From the NCBI GenBank assembly GCA_039621445.1, contig CP154956.1, positions 38,838,553 to 38,902,552 of the forward strand: 64,000 nt of DNA, written 5' to 3'. This DNA is from Euglena gracilis (lineage: Eukaryota; Euglenida; Euglenophyceae; Euglenales). The notes beneath the pieces are model-generated. The model was not told where the DNA came from. It searched no databases and was given only the letters and a program-made list of their open reading frames with translations. Below, piece after piece: positions 23,074 through 34,822 of the stretch (position 1 is the first letter of the stretch; every line of letters starts with the position of its first letter). A program made the position numbers and the translations under genes.

Positions 23074-23768
23074 CTGCGGTCCTGGCCAGGCGCTGGCCTG
23101 TCAACTGTCCCACGAGGCATCCCAAACAAACACACGCGCGCATGCAATGCAATGCAATGGAAATGCAATGGACAAACACAGATAGGTGAGGGAGAAATCA
23201 GCACCCCAAAAATGTGTAAAATAATTAGAACTGAGATTAAAAAAAAAATGTTTTGACCAAGATGAAAGTAACACCCAAAAACAAAAAAAAATCTGCTTTT
23301 TTGGAGCATGTTGATTCAAAAATGTCCGTCCACAGGGCCCATACTTAAAGGATCCAGAGAATGCCAAAAACTCAGAATGAATCATGGCAAAATCAAATTC
23401 ATTTACTCATAGAATGCAAAAAAAGAACGGGCATGAAAAAAGTAAGGTTGCGAACAAAAAAATAGCCAACACAAAAATAAGAAAGGGGGGAAATAGTTAA
23501 ATTGTAAAGCAACCAGCCGCAGACGCAAAAAAAAAAACCCTAAAAATGTGCCACCTCACACAAACACAAACACAAACACAAACACAAACGCATACACACA
23601 ACTACAAATCTCTACGACAGGGTCATTATTTTGACCCAGGGTGTGTCGCACTAGTTGCACAATTAGGTTTGAGGTAACTTTGTGAAGATACACATTCGGA
23701 GCCCTTCCCCAGCGGGTCCACAAACGGCACAATCCGCCAACCCATCTGGCCATCTGGTGGGATCTGAC

Positions 23769-23902
23769 AGTCCGGCAGGGCTCCGGCCAGCGGCTGAGCG
23801 GCCGTGGTCCAGGACGTGGCCCAGGGACGCCTGCAGGCCGGCCACCTCCAGCTGCAGCGCCCGGCGGTCCGCCTGCGCCGCGGCCACCTCCGCCTGTAGC
23901 TG
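23769..23902 (-). CDS. coiled-coil exon
   Basis: The acceptor CTGCCCCCAG precedes CAG CTA CAG. The peptide is QLQAEVAAAQADRRALQLEV, AGLQASLGHVLDHGRSAAGR. The donor is about GTCAGA. Confidence 0.68.
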
Positions 23903-23952
23903 CTGGGGGCAGGCTGTGGCGTGGGTGGGGGAGGGATGGGGGTGGCCCCCGA

Positions 23953-24200
23953 CCCAGGGACAGGGGATTTCTTGAGGACCCCGGGGGGGGGGGGGAGGGA
24001 TCCAGCCTCCAGCTGGAAAAAAGGCTGCTGGCTGGAAACGAGATGCTGGCTGGACCTCCTCCCCCGGGGGGATGGGGGGGGGGGTCCGGGGCGGGCTGGG
24101 TCAAGGAAAAAACAAAATTTTCTAAAACATTTTGCCTTCTCGACGTTTTGATGGATGGGGCTGTTGCATGGGCTGCTGGCCGGGTTTGAGCTGCTGGCTG
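23953..24200. mobile_element. GGGGATTTCTT-type small element, right end degraded
   Basis: The left end GGGGATTTCTTGAGGACCCC is followed by a poly-G tract and CCAGCCTCCAGCTGGAAAAA, as in the intact copies at 58.5 and 61.7 kb. The expected inverted right end is missing. Confidence 0.5.
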
Positions 24201-24584
24201 GCTGGACTACAAAGAGGCTTCAAAATGCCCTAAATTGTGTTTTTTTTCCCACCAAATTGACAAAAAAAGATGATAAAAAACGTAAGTCTGCCAGCGCGAA
24301 GCGCTGGGGAAGAAAACAAATTGGTTCCATTGGGGTGTGTTCCAGAACCCCCTTCGGCCCTGAGGGGGGTTCCCCCCTCCCCCCGGGGGGGGGGGGGACC
24401 ACCCTCTCCCTGTACAAAACCAACGCTCACTCAATACCCTGTGGCCCTCCCAGTTACGGAATTAGGGATTCGGGATCAGGAATTGCAAGCGGGCAAACTT
24501 TGAGGCAAGAATGCACTTTCTGAGCCATTGGTGTTGGCTGCTCTGTGTGGTGGTGTGTGACGGGATCGGCACACGGGGGGGGGG

Positions 24585-25985
24585 GGAGGGTTACGGTAGT
24601 GGGAGGGTCCGTAGGAGGAGGGTCTCGAACCTCCTCGAACCTCCTCGAACGACATTTGAGGAGGTTCGACGAACCTCCTCGAATGTCGTTCGAGGTCGTT
24701 CGAGGAGGTTCGAGACCCTCCTCGAATGTCGTTCGAGGTCGTTCGAGGAGGGTCCTCGAACCTCCTCGAATGTCGTTCGAGGTCGTTCGAGGAGGTTCGA
24801 GACACTCCTCCTACGTACATGCATCCATCAATCAGGAGAAATGAAAACCAAACAAACGACAGTCTCCACAACAAGTGGTGCAACACAAGAAACAAGAAAA
24901 CGAAATCTTTCAATGCAGGTTCCACGATGCAGGTTCAAGTGACGATTGGGTGTTTTGGGTATGCGTGTGGAGTACATGCAAACAATACAGCTCAAAAATA
25001 TGTTCCTTTTAAATTCTGCCACTGACGATGAGCGGGATGGTTGCAATCATTCGCGATGAAATCTTAACCCTAACCCTATTCCGTCTAATAACCTCAGAAA
25101 TTTTCTCGGTATGGGATTATTTTTGACAAAAAAATGTTGAAGAATCAGTGCATTCTGTAAAAAAAATATGTTTCTTTTACAATGCGTGGAAAATTTCTCC
25201 CTACAGGGTACCAGCTACCCCAAAGAGTCGCCCAACTAGGGTTAATACACATGGGGGGACCCTCGCTCGGCGCCTTCGGCGCCTCGCTCGGGTCCCCCCA
25301 TGTTTTTAACCCTAGTTGGGCGACTCTTTGGGTTCGCTGTGTACCCTGTAGAGGGAAATATAGCAACGATGAGCGGGATGGTTGCAACCATTGGGAATGC
25401 AATCTTAACCCTAACCCTATTCCTTCTAATAACCTCAGAAATTCTCCCGGTATGGGAAGATTTTGAATAAAAATACTTTTGAATGAGTGCATTCCTGCGT
25501 AAGGAAAAATATTTTTCTAACCCTAAAAGGATTTCCAGGATGTTGGCGTTGAAAGCTGTATACGTGTACGTAGGAGGAGGGTCGAGATGTCGTTCGAGGT
25601 CGTTCGAGGAGGTTCGAGGTCCCTCCTCGAATGTCATTCGACGACGTTCGAGGAGGTTCGAGGTCCCTCCTCGAATGTCGTTCGAGGACGTTCGAGGAGG
25701 TTCGAGACCCTCCTCGAATGTCGTTCGAGGACGTTCGAGGAGGTTCGATACCCTCCTCGAATGTCGTTCGAGGTCGTTCGAGGAGGTTCGATACCCTCCT
25801 CGAATGTCGTTCGAGGTCGTTCGAGGAGGTTCGAGACCCTCCTCGAATGTCGTTCGAGGTCGTTCGAGGAGGGTCCTTGAACGTTTTTAAGCCCCCCCCT
25901 TGAAGGGGGGGGGGCTTAAAAACGTTCGAGGAGGTTCGAGCTCGAACGTTCGATATCGAACCTCCTCCTACGGTAACCCCCCCGG
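24585..25985. mobile_element. GGTTACGG-ended palindrome-array element, copy 2
   Basis: Ends GGGTTACGGTAGTGGGAGGG and CCTCCTCCTACGGTAACCCC. The array unit differs from copy 1: GAGGTTCGAGACCCTCCTCG joined by AATGTCGTTCGAGGTCGTTC (24,620-24,815 and 25,565-25,870). The centre (24,830-25,550) has a full hairpin element at about 25,200-25,356 and CCCTAA units. The right end stops only about 18 bp from the donor of the 26,004-26,273 exon. Confidence 0.82.
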
Positions 25986-26003
25986 GAGGGGGGGCAACCT
26001 CAC

Positions 26004-26273
26004 GGTGGCGGGCAGCGCTGGGTGGCACAGGGCGTGCAGCGCCGCGGAGGCCTTCTCCAACCGGCCGGCCTCCGTCACCGCCACGCTCCGCTCCAGCTCC
26101 AGCCGCTGCAGCCGCCCCACGCCCACCGCGGCCGCCTCCAGCGCCTCCCCCCGGCGCTGCAGCACCGCCCGCAGCTGCGCCTGCAGCTCGTCCGCCACGC
26201 GGCGCAGGGCCGCCGTCTCCGCCGCGTGCCCGGTGACGGCGGCCTCCAGCTGGGCTGCCAGGCTGGCGTTCTG
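26004..26273 (-). CDS. coiled-coil exon, 90 codons
   Basis: The acceptor CTGCCCTGCCCCCAG and donor GTGAGG enclose exactly 270 nt in phase 0. The peptide is QNASLAAQLEAAVTGHAAET, AALRRVADELQAQLRAVLQR, RGEALEAAAVGVGRLQRLEL, ERSVAVTEAGRLEKASAALH. The donor sits just outside the GGTTACGG element copy 2. Confidence 0.82.
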
Positions 26274-26477
26274 CTGGGGGCAGGGCAGCGAGGTGGGGGG
26301 GGGGGGGCTGTCCACGGTTGCCCCAACGGGCGACCAGTCACCAAGATGCTCAGCCATCCGCAGTTGTTCTCGGACCGGATCAATGTGAAATGGCAACTGG
26401 GACGAACAGGGCCTGAGACAAAAGCTCTGCAAGTCTGCTATCCATGTTTGATGTTTGTGTATTATGTGTTCAGGCAG

Positions 26478-26478
26478 G

Positions 26479-26514
<36 letters not shown>

Positions 26515-26575
26515 ACGCACACGCACACACACACACTCACTCACTCACTCACTCACTCACTCACTCAATCTCTCT
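26478..26575. repeat. (AC)n / (GCACAC)n / (ACTC)n microsatellite
   Basis: A pure AC run changes to GCACAC units and then to ACTCACTC units. Confidence 0.95.
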
Positions 26576-26814
26576 CAACCTCCCAAATCATACTCCGCCC
26601 CAAATAGTATTCTGCTCTGGCCAGGATTTCTGCTGCCCAAATACAATCCAGACAAAAATGACAGGGGAAAAAAAACGACGGGAAACAAAAATGATAAGAA
26701 ACCACCCAATCTCCCCATCATTTTTGTCCATCATTCCTTTCCCCATACCCTTGGGGGGGGGGGCGGGATCAAATTTAAGAAAAGACGAGGGTGTGGCATA
26801 TACCCGCGCCACCC

Positions 26815-27255
26815 CCCGGACAATTGTTGCGCGACAAATTGGGCAGCACGGAGGGGGGTGACAATTTCCCGGGGTGACAATTTGGCCGGCACAGAGGGGG
26901 GCGACAATTGCCCAGGGGCGTCATTTGCCCGGGGGAGTCAATTGCCCACCCATGTAAGCCACATTTGAACCAAATGACCAAGAACACCATTTGAAACACA
27001 AGTGAACGCAGGAAAAATGCGGCTATGGCCATCATCATTCAAATCAACCACTCTTTCAGCAGCATATGATCCATCACTCCGTTCATATTGCACAACGGAG
27101 TTCACACTGAAAGATGACATCTTCTGTGGGGGGGGGTAAATTGGGCAGCACGGAGAAAGGTGACAATTTTCCGGGGTGACAAATTGACCGGCACAGCCAG
27201 GGGTGACAATTGCCCGGGGGCGTCAATTGCCCAGGGGGGCGCGGGTAGGTTTGTT
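26815..27255. mobile_element. GACAATTTCCCGGGG-unit element, copy 2
   Basis: Collinear with 13,300-13,765: the same short units, the same centre (GCCCACCCATGTAAGCCACA, then AACACAAGTGAACGCA) and the same right cluster ending GGCGTCAATTGCCC. The two copies support a dispersed element. Confidence 0.65.
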
Positions 27256-28092
27256 TTGTATTGGGTTTGTTTGACAAAAAAAGACACCCAGAAGAACGTT
27301 TTGGTGATTTCTGCCAAGAAACTGTCATTGGGAAAAATTACAACCATTTTCCATGGGTGACTGAATTTTCCCATCATTATTATAATTCTCCCTTCATTCG
27401 AAAATCTTCCATCAATTTCCCCTGTCATTTTCCCGTCATCTTTTGTTCAAAATAAAATGCCGTAATTTTGTCCGTACTGTAATGAAACCTCACCAATGCC
27501 GCAATTCTGAGAGGGAGAAAATACTGGTACAACAAACTTCAGGCAATATCAAAATAAAATGCAATATCAAAAAATGTGCAAAATTTAGAAAATTGTGTTC
27601 AGTGTGCATTTTGGGGGACCTGTTTGAGTTTTAAAAAAAAATTGTCTTACACCCCTGATAATGCACCCCCTGGCGAGTGGGGAATATGCAACAAGGTCCC
27701 CTCAAAATGTGCAAAGCAAGGAAATAAATAAAACTGCAAAAAAATATTTAAAAAAGTGCAAGTTGCAGTGCTTTAGGAGCTCCTCGGCATTGTATACTTT
27801 TGTACTGAAGGAAACTTAGAAAAAATATGGGAAGCAAGCGTGGTGCAAACGTCCAAAATGATGTTACAAACTGTGCAGAAAAAAAGTGCAAATATGCAAG
27901 ATTTCGGATTATGCAAAAAATGCAAAATATGCAACTTGCATGTTGCCCCCCTCTGCCTCCGGGCCCTGACTTCCAATGACCAAATATTTTGCCTCTAGTT
28001 GCATTGTTTAGGGGGTTACATGCGTTCATGGGGACGACAAGGACCTCCCGAACACCCACGTCTGACCACGTGCCCCATCGCCCTGCCCTGAC
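27256..28092. other. AT-rich intron-like stretch
   Basis: No codon-biased frame is visible. It contains runs of GCAAAAAATG-like sequence similar to 31.7-32.1 kb. Nothing further is recognised. Confidence 0.5.
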
Positions 28093-28287
28093 CGCGCGGC
28101 CTCCAGCAGCTCCCGGGCCTGCGCGTCGCGCTCCACCGCCAGCCGCTCCGCCCGGGCGGCCAACGCCGCCGTCTGCTCTGCGCACTGCCGCAGGTGGGCC
28201 CGCAGGGCGGCGTCCACGCCGCACACGTCCGCCACGCGGGGCAGCAGCCCCTCCAGCCGCTGCAGCTCCGCCCGCAGCCCGACGCCG
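28093..28287 (-). CDS. coiled-coil exon
   Basis: The candidate acceptor is GGCCTCCCGGCGAG and the donor GTCAGG. The peptide is GVGLRAELQRLEGLLPRVAD, VCGVDAALRAHLRQCAEQTA, ALAARAERLAVERDAQAREL, LEAAR. If the 28,900-29,010 exon is terminal, this may belong to the next gene downstream. Confidence 0.75.
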
Positions 28288-28575
28288 CTCGCCGGGAGGC
28301 CGGGCGGGGTATTGGTGGAGGCGGTTGGGGATGGGGCCGGCTTTGGGGTCTGCTGCAGAACTATTCGATAAAGAAAAACATTGGAAGGTGGATTTTCGAA
28401 AATGAGTTGGACAGCTTTTACAAATGAGAAGGGTGTCGATTCTCAGGAAACACAACACCACACAAGAAAAATAATCAAACACCTTGCGGCTGCTTCTTCA
28501 TCCCCAGCCCTTGTCTTCGGGACAAATTGGGCCCAACCCGGTTTCATGAAAAGCCAAAGCCTGCGGTGGGGGCAC

Positions 28576-28642
28576 GGTCGGCCCCGCGATGAGGCTGCCC
28601 AGATCGTGCAGGCGCTGGCTCAAGGGGCGGGTGCCACTTTTC
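28576..28642 (-). CDS. possible small exon
   Basis: The acceptor CAGTTTGTAG precedes a short GC3-biased frame KSGTRPLSQRLHDLGSLIAG before a GT (GTGCCC). Two other frames are open, so support is weak. Confidence 0.35.
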
Positions 28643-28899
28643 CTACAAACTGTCTGTGTTTGTTGTTTTTCTTTTGCAAATTTTGACGTTTTGGGGTTTT
28701 TAACAGTTTTCAGCAATTTTTTAAGCGGTGTCCTTCATCTCCTCCGTATGAATTTGTTTTGCGGCTGTACAGGTTGTCGCCCAGCTAGAAACCCTCAAAA
28801 CATCTGGGCACCGTCCCATCCGCGGCCCATCCCCGTCCCTGCCCCGTGCAGGGTTCCCCCCTCCGCGCAGCCATGTCCCCCGGGTGTCCCACGCGCCTC

Positions 28900-29010
28900 T
28901 CAGCGGGACTTCAGCTCCAGCGCGGCGGCCAGGCCGTCCAGCAGGGAGCGCAGCCGCAGGGCGTCCTCCTGCGCATCGAGGGCGGCGGCCCGCAGCCGGC
29001 GGTCTGCCTC
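28900..29010 (-). CDS. coiled-coil terminal exon with stop
   Basis: The acceptor TCCCTGGGCCCAG precedes GAG GCA GAC. Phase 0 gives EADRRLRAAALDAQEDALRL, RSLLDGLAAALELKSR, then TGA at 28,900-28,902. No good donor precedes the stop, so this looks like the end of a gene. An unusual donor (GTCCCG) cannot be excluded. Confidence 0.65.
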   Translation of the reverse strand, partial: EADRRLRAAALDAQEDALRLRSLLDGLAAALELKSR

Positions 29011-29258
29011 CTGGGCCCAGGGATGGATGGGAAGGGGTGGGGGGAACGCAACGAGGACCCTCGAAGAACACGACGCAAAAAAAAACACAAAATAAAAACA
29101 AATTTTCCAAAATCAAAACAAAACAAAAATCCCCGCAAAACCGAAGATGTCTCCAAAATCAAAACAAAAACACGCAAAAAAGTCATAAAAAGGTGTTTCC
29201 GTTTCATCCCAGCCTGTGGATGGGAAGGGGTGGGGAGGGGTGTTCGGCCCCCACCCAC

Positions 29259-29405
29259 AGGGTTGAGGAGTGACTCGGAGCCCCCAATCAGCCCTGCCCG
29301 GGCACGCTGCTCCAGCCCGTCCTGCCGCCGCTGCCCCTCCCGCGCGCTGTGCTCCATCACAGCCACGAGGCTGTGCGTCTCCGCGTGCAGCCGCCCCGTC
29401 GTGGA
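29259..29405 (-). CDS. coiled-coil exon, 49 codons
   Basis: Candidate acceptor GGGGCCAAG and donor GTGGGT enclose 147 nt in phase 0, in phase with the next exon. The peptide is STTGRLHAETHSLVAVMEHS, AREGQRRQDGLEQRARAGLI. Confidence 0.65.
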
Positions 29406-29883
29406 CTTGGCCCCAGGCCCTGCTCCTCCCCTGGGGACTCCACGCGATGCATGAGAAGCAAACACGAGCCCGGCAGGCCTCTTCTCTTCTGGGGCATAAC
29501 ATGAACCCAGGCCCCTGCACCTCCCATCACCCCCTCCCAGATCTCACACAAAACCCGAACCCTATCCCTAACTCTTATCCCACACCACCCAAAACCGCAT
29601 CCCATCCCCCGCACCTCCTCTGCCCACACCCAATCTCTTCCTACGCCTCCATTTCTCAGGGAACCAGGATGGGGGTAAACTGGGCAGGTGATCACAGAAA
29701 AAAAAAACTTTAAAAATTATTACAAAAAAGCTCCTAATAAGCTTGAGAGCCTCCTCCTATTTTCATCATTTTGGACCATTTCCTAAAATGTTGCATGGAA
29801 ATATCAGATGCTGGCTGGCTGACATGAGATTTGGACAGCCTTGTGGGAAGGTCACTTTCACACCAACCAATCCTCTCCACCAC

Positions 29884-30026
29884 CCAGTGTGCTGAGAACC
29901 ACTGAACATGGGCCTGGCTGTGGCACTCCCTCTCCGCCGTGGCTCGGGTGCATGCCTCTGTCAGCCGCTCGTTTTCCAGCCGGAGCGATCGGTTGCAGCA
30001 GTGGATGGCAGAAACGTACCCAGAAC
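29884..30026 (-). CDS. coiled-coil exon
   Basis: The acceptor TTGATGATAACAG opens GT-TCT-GGG-TAC. The peptide is SGYVSAIHCCNRSLRLENER, LTEACTRATAERECHSQAHV, QWFSAHW. The donor is GTGGTG. GC is lower than in neighbouring exons. Confidence 0.6.
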
Positions 30027-30226
30027 CTGTTATCATCAAGGTTAGTGGGGTCGGCCTGGGAAGGTTACCATGGAAGGTGGCGATGTGGCGGCCGCGGCCG
30101 GTCATGGCTGGCCACAGTGCCACCAAAACTGGCCCATGGTGGTGCCGCGGCCGGCTGTGGGTGGCCGCGGCGCCACTGCCCATGATTCTACCCGCCACGG
30201 TAGCCAAGCCGGGTTGTCCTGTCCAC

Positions 30227-30454
30227 GCCTGCGCGGCATTCCTCCCGCACTGCGTGCAGCTCCGCCTCCAGCCCGGCGTTGGCCACCGTCGCCGCCTGCA
30301 GCCGCTGCGTCGCGTCCCGCAGCCGGTCGCACTGCTGCTGCAGCTGCTCTGTCGTCTGCTCCCGGAATCGCTGCACCGCGGCGCTCTCCTGCACCCGGAG
30401 GGAGGCCAGCAGGTCGGTGGTTTCCGCCAGCAGTTGGTCCTTGGCGGCAGGCCC
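30227..30454 (-). CDS. coiled-coil exon, 76 codons
   Basis: The acceptor TTCCTCCGCAG precedes GGG CCT GCC; 228 nt in phase 0; donor GTGGAC. The peptide is GPAAKDQLLAETTDLLASLR, VQESAAVQRFREQTTEQLQQ, QCDRLRDATQRLQAATVANA, GLEAELHAVREECRAG. Classic heptads. Confidence 0.78.
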
Positions 30455-30928
30455 CTGCGGAGGAAGACCGGCTTCCAGCCAGAAAATCAACACCAGACGG
30501 GCGTGAGCGCGCACACACACAACACAGCACAACACAGAGAGAAAATTTTCCAATCAATTGGAAAAAACGTCGGGAAGGTCCGCTCATTCATCTGGACGAG
30601 ATCTCTTTTGCTTGGTATTGTTAAGTCAAGATTGAATTGTATTTTGAAGGCCGTATTGAAATTTGTCACAATATTTGTGATCCTGCATGCATCCTCATGA
30701 ATTTGTGATCCTGCAGCATCCCACTGAACATAACAGCTCGAAGGGTTGCAAGCGGACGGCAGGACACAAAAGTTTTCTCTTTGAGGTTGATGCTTTGATC
30801 TTCCATTGTGCTGCAGGACATAAAATACATCTGTGCGTGTGGTGTGTGTGCGCGTTGTGTGTGGGGGGGGGGGGGGGGGTGCGTGTCTGTACGTGATGTA
30901 TGCGTGCGCGTGGTGTGCGGGTGTGTTG

Positions 30929-31632
30929 GGGTGGTCATTCACGGGAGGTGGGGCGACCGTTGGTAGGGCCGCGGCCGACCGCGGCCCCACCAGAACTTTT
31001 TTTAGGTGGGGCCGCGCTCGCTCGGGTCCCCCCATGTGTATTAACCCTAGTTGGGCGACTCTTTGGGTTCGCTGTGTACCCTGTAGAGGGAAATATAGCA
31101 ACGATGAGCGGGATGGTTGCAACCATGGGGGATGAAATCTTAACCCTAATCCTATTCCTTCTAATAACCTCAGAAATTCTCCCGGTATGGGAATATTTTT
31201 AAATAAAATTACTTTTGAACGAGCGCATTCCTGCGTAAGAAAAAATATTGAACAGTGCTCGGACAGTCATGGGAGGTGGGGCCGCGGTCGGCCGCGGCCG
31301 GCCGCGGCCGACCGTGGCAGACGGCGACCCAACCAGAAAATGCATTTTGGTGGGGCCGCGGTCGGCCGCGGCCCTACCACAGCCAAATTTGGCTGTCAAA
31401 ATTTTGAATTGGTGGGGCCGCGGTCGGCCGCGGCCCCACCAAAATATTTTTATGGTGGGGCCGCGGCCGGCCGCGGCCCCACCAATTCAAAATTTTGAGA
31501 GCCAAATTTGGCTGTGGTGAGGCCACGATCGGCCGCGGCCCCACCACAATCCCGTTTTGGTAGGTTGACGGCTGGCCGCGGCCGACCGCGGCACCCACCT
31601 CCCACGAACCCACCTCCCGTGACATCCCACCC
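30929..31632. mobile_element. GGCCGCGG-array TIR element, short copy
   Basis: Flanked by the 9-bp repeat GGTGTGTTG (30,920-30,928 and 31,633-31,641). Ends GGTCATTCACGGGAGGTGGG and CACCTCCCGTGACATCCC are inverted. Arrays of GGTGGGGCCGCGGTCGGCCG-type palindromes sit at both ends. The left array is fused at about 31,013 to the right half of a hairpin element. Non-coding; TSD length and MITE-like build resemble Mutator-type elements. Confidence 0.8.
31013..31095. repeat. hairpin element, right half only
   Basis: It begins at the hairpin centre (CTCGCTCGGGTCCCCCCATG) and runs through the right arm. The left arm is absent. Confidence 0.85.
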
Positions 31633-31659
31633 GGTGTGTTGTACCAGGGGGGGGGGGAA

Positions 31660-32335
31660 ATGCAACTTGGCCCTTCAAATTATGCAAGTCAAAAAAATGC
31701 AAAAAAAAAAATGCAAAAAAAATGCAACTTGCATGAAAACCTTGAGAAAAAGCTGGAATATGACAGAGCTTTGCTGCCTAAAATCAAAAAAATTTTCCAG
31801 GGCAAAATATTTTATGCAAAAAAACACAAAAAAGATGCAAAAAAATCCAAACATTATGCCAACCAACTACAAAATTTTTTTTCAAGGGCAAAATATTTTA
31901 TGTAAAAAATGCAAAAAAATGCAAAAAAATCCAAACATACGGCAACCAACTACAAAAAAATTTTCCAGGGCAAAATATTTTATGCAAAAAAATGCAAAAA
32001 AATGCAAAAAAAAATGCAAATTTCGGGAAAACCTGATTATGCAAAAAAAAATGCAAATTATGCAAGTTGCATTCCCCAAGTTGCATAAAAAAATGGATAA
32101 AAGCATTCAGAAATGGCTTAAAATGGCCACAAATGTGCAAAAATAGCCAGAAGCAGCCAAAAATTGATATAAATGAAGCAAAAATGCATTCAAAGCAGCC
32201 AAAAGTGGTTTAAATTGCCAAATGCAGCCCAGAGTGGCCAAAAGTGGCCAAAAGTGGTCGAAAATGGCCAAAACTGTGGCAAAAAAAAACGCCAAAAGTT
32301 GCTGATTTGCATGAAAACAGGCAAAAAAAAGAATG
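31660..32335. repeat. A-rich ATGCAAAAAA degenerate repeats
   Basis: Irregular tandem units of GCAAAAAAATGCAAAAA, a repeated GGGCAAAATATTTTATGCAA, and then GCCAAAAGTGGCCAAAAGTG units. No codon bias. Confidence 0.7.
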
Positions 32336-32486
32336 GAAATCAACTACACAAAGGGGTACTAGTGGAAATGTGTGAAAATTGCAAACGCGAATGTCTGGAA
32401 AAAAAGATCACCTGGAAAAAGATCGCTGCTGACCGGGGGGGGTTTCGTTGGACAAGGCTGGTCGTTGGACAAGGGGGGGGGTATGT

Positions 32487-32890
<404 letters not shown>

Positions 32891-32904
32891 CACAAGAGGG
32901 CTCC

Positions 32905-33133
32905 CCCATTTTGGGTTGCTCTGCCCAAGCCTGGGCCCGCCGTCCCTCTGCCGCCAGCTCCTCCAGCAGTGTGCGGGCGGACCGCAGCGCCCGCCGGTCA
33001 TCCGCCGCGGCGGCAGCGTGGCCCTGCAGCACGAGCAACTGCGGTCGCCCCAGCGGCTGCCCTGCTGCAAACACCGTGCCGTGCAGTGTGACGGTCTCGG
33101 CCTCGTTTACTGTCGCGGCGTCCTTATTGGTCC
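32905..33133 (-). CDS. mixed beta/helical exon
   Basis: The acceptor CCGCCCTGCCAG opens GG-ACC-AAT. The peptide is TNKDAATVNEAETVTLHGTV, FAAGQPLGRPQLLVLQGHAA, then helical DDRRALRSARTLLEELAAEG, RRAQAWAEQP. The low end runs into the GT microsatellite and is approximate. Confidence 0.7.
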
Positions 33134-33424
33134 CTGGCAGGGCGGTCCTCAAAGAAATAAAGAAAAGAACAACCACCACCACCACCACCACCACCACAAC
33201 AACAACAACCACCACCACCACCACCACAACAACAAAAATCTGCTGTCCCAGCTCATTCAATGAAAAATCCACTGGGAAACTGGCCCGACAATGTCCATTT
33301 TTTTTTGGCGAAAACGGGTCCACTTTGGGAGGGGGTGCTTTTTGTCATCCATGGACCATCGCCCATTCACCCAAAACATCAAAAAATGTGTTTTCTGACT
33401 TTTTAATTGTCAACCCCATTGTCG

Positions 33425-34288
33425 AGGGAGGGTTACGGTAGGAGGAGGCTCCGTAGGAGGAGGCTCTCAAGTAGCCTCGAGTGTCGCTCGACGTCGCTCG
33501 AGGCTACTTGAGAGCCTCCTCGAGTGTCGAGTGTTGTGTTTCCAAGTCGTTTGGGGGCAAATCCCTTTTGTTGCTCAACTGCTCGAGGGCCCCAAAATAA
33601 CAAAATCCTTGTGTTTCCAAGTCGTAGGCATTAGAAATGGGCAGCAGGAGAAACACATCCAAGTCTCGTGACATGCATGTATGCACGTAGGAGGAGGCTC
33701 GACAAGTCACTCGACGTCGCTCGAGGCTACTCGATGAGCCTCCTCGAGTGTCGAGTGTTGTGTTTCCAATTCGTTTCGGGGGCAAATCCCTTCTGTTGCT
33801 CAACTGTTCGAGGGCCCCAAAATAACAAAATCCCTTGTGTTTCCAAGTCGTTTTGGGGGGCAAATCCCTTGTGTTTTCATGTCGTTTCGGGGGGCGAATC
33901 CCTTTCGCTGCTCAACTGTTCGAGGGCCCCAAAATAACAAAATCCCTTGTGTTTCCAAGTCATTTTGGGGGGCAAATCCCTTCTGTTGCTCAACTGTTCG
34001 GGGGGCCCAAAATAATAAAATCCCTTGTGTTTCCAAGTCGTTTCGGGGTTGCTTGTACGTGGGAGGAGGCTCGACACATCGCTCGACGTCGCTCGAGGCT
34101 ACTCGATGATCCTCCTTGAGTGTCGCTCGACGTCGCTCGAGGCTACTCGAGAGCCTCCTCGAGTGATGCTGGACGACACTCGAGGCTACTTTTTTAAGCC
34201 CCCCTGAGGGGGGGGGGGCTTAAAAACGCCCGAGGAGGCTCAATCTCGAGCGCTCAATATTGAGCCTCCTCCTACAGTTACCCCCCCA
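33425..34288. mobile_element. GGTTACGG-ended palindrome-array element, copy 3
   Basis: Ends GGTTACGGTAGGAGGAGGCT and GAGCCTCCTCCTACAGTTAC. The array core is a third type: GAGGCTACTCGAGAGCCTC with TGTCGCTCGACGTCGCTCGA linkers. The centre is a tandem of the 80-bp CCTTGTGTTTCCAAGTCG unit instead of telomere-like repeats. Confidence 0.8.
33530..34060. repeat. approximately 80-bp tandem repeat (CCTTGTGTTTCCAAGTCG)
   Basis: Several units of CCAAAATAACAAAATCCCTT, GTGTTTCCAAGTCGTTT, GGGGGGCAAATCCCTT and GTTGCTCAACTGTTCGAGGG, interrupted by one palindrome array segment. Shared with 7,150-7,370. Confidence 0.85.
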
Positions 34289-34378
34289 TTCAAACCCCAG
34301 TCCGCCCCTTGGCCAGCTCTTAGGTCCGAGGGCGGTCCTCAAGGGGTGGTGCTGCACAAGAAAAAAATAAAAAATCAC

Positions 34379-34503
34379 GTCCCTTGTGGACCGACGTGGT
34401 CCCCGGCTCCGTGGCAGGGTCCTGGACGGTGCCGGCGAGCTCCGCGGCGAGGGATCGCTGCACGGCCGCGCCCGGGGACGACAGGCGGGCGCCGGGCCCA
34501 CAC
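34379..34503 (-). CDS. short exon
   Basis: The acceptor CGCTGTACAG opens G-TGT-GGG-CCC. The peptide is CGPGARLSSPGAAVQRSLAA, ELAGTVQDPATEPGTTSVHK. The donor is GTGATT. Strong GC3. Confidence 0.65.
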
Positions 34504-34822
34504 CTGTACAGCGAAGTGGGACGGGGGTCGCCCTCTTCCAGTGCGAAGCACCTGCCAAAATGTTTCGACCGTCTCTCCTGATCTCGGAACAGAGGGGTTG
34601 GCAGCCACCCACCCACCCACCCCCCACTCAACACCAAGGGGGGAGGGGACGTCGGGACAATTTTCAAGTTCAAAAAAAAATTGGTGCTCCCGGTGCCAAA
34701 AAAAAAGGAAGGAAATCCCGGGGGTACCCGTTCAGCCAAACACACAAACCTTCTCTCTCCCTGAAACACGGGTTAACCTCTGCATCACCGCAAAGAGGCA
34801 GCTCCTGTACAGGTGTGGCCAC

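Noticed and set aside
23556-24104. 182-codon minus-strand frame
   Set aside because: Only the 23,769-23,902 part has exon codon bias and splice sites; the rest is Pro/Gly-rich reading of poly-G/C and element sequence.
24545-25890. Arg/Ser/Glu-rich frames with repeated SNVVRGRSRRFE-like peptides
   Set aside because: They are translations of the GGTTACGG element palindrome arrays and are open on both strands.
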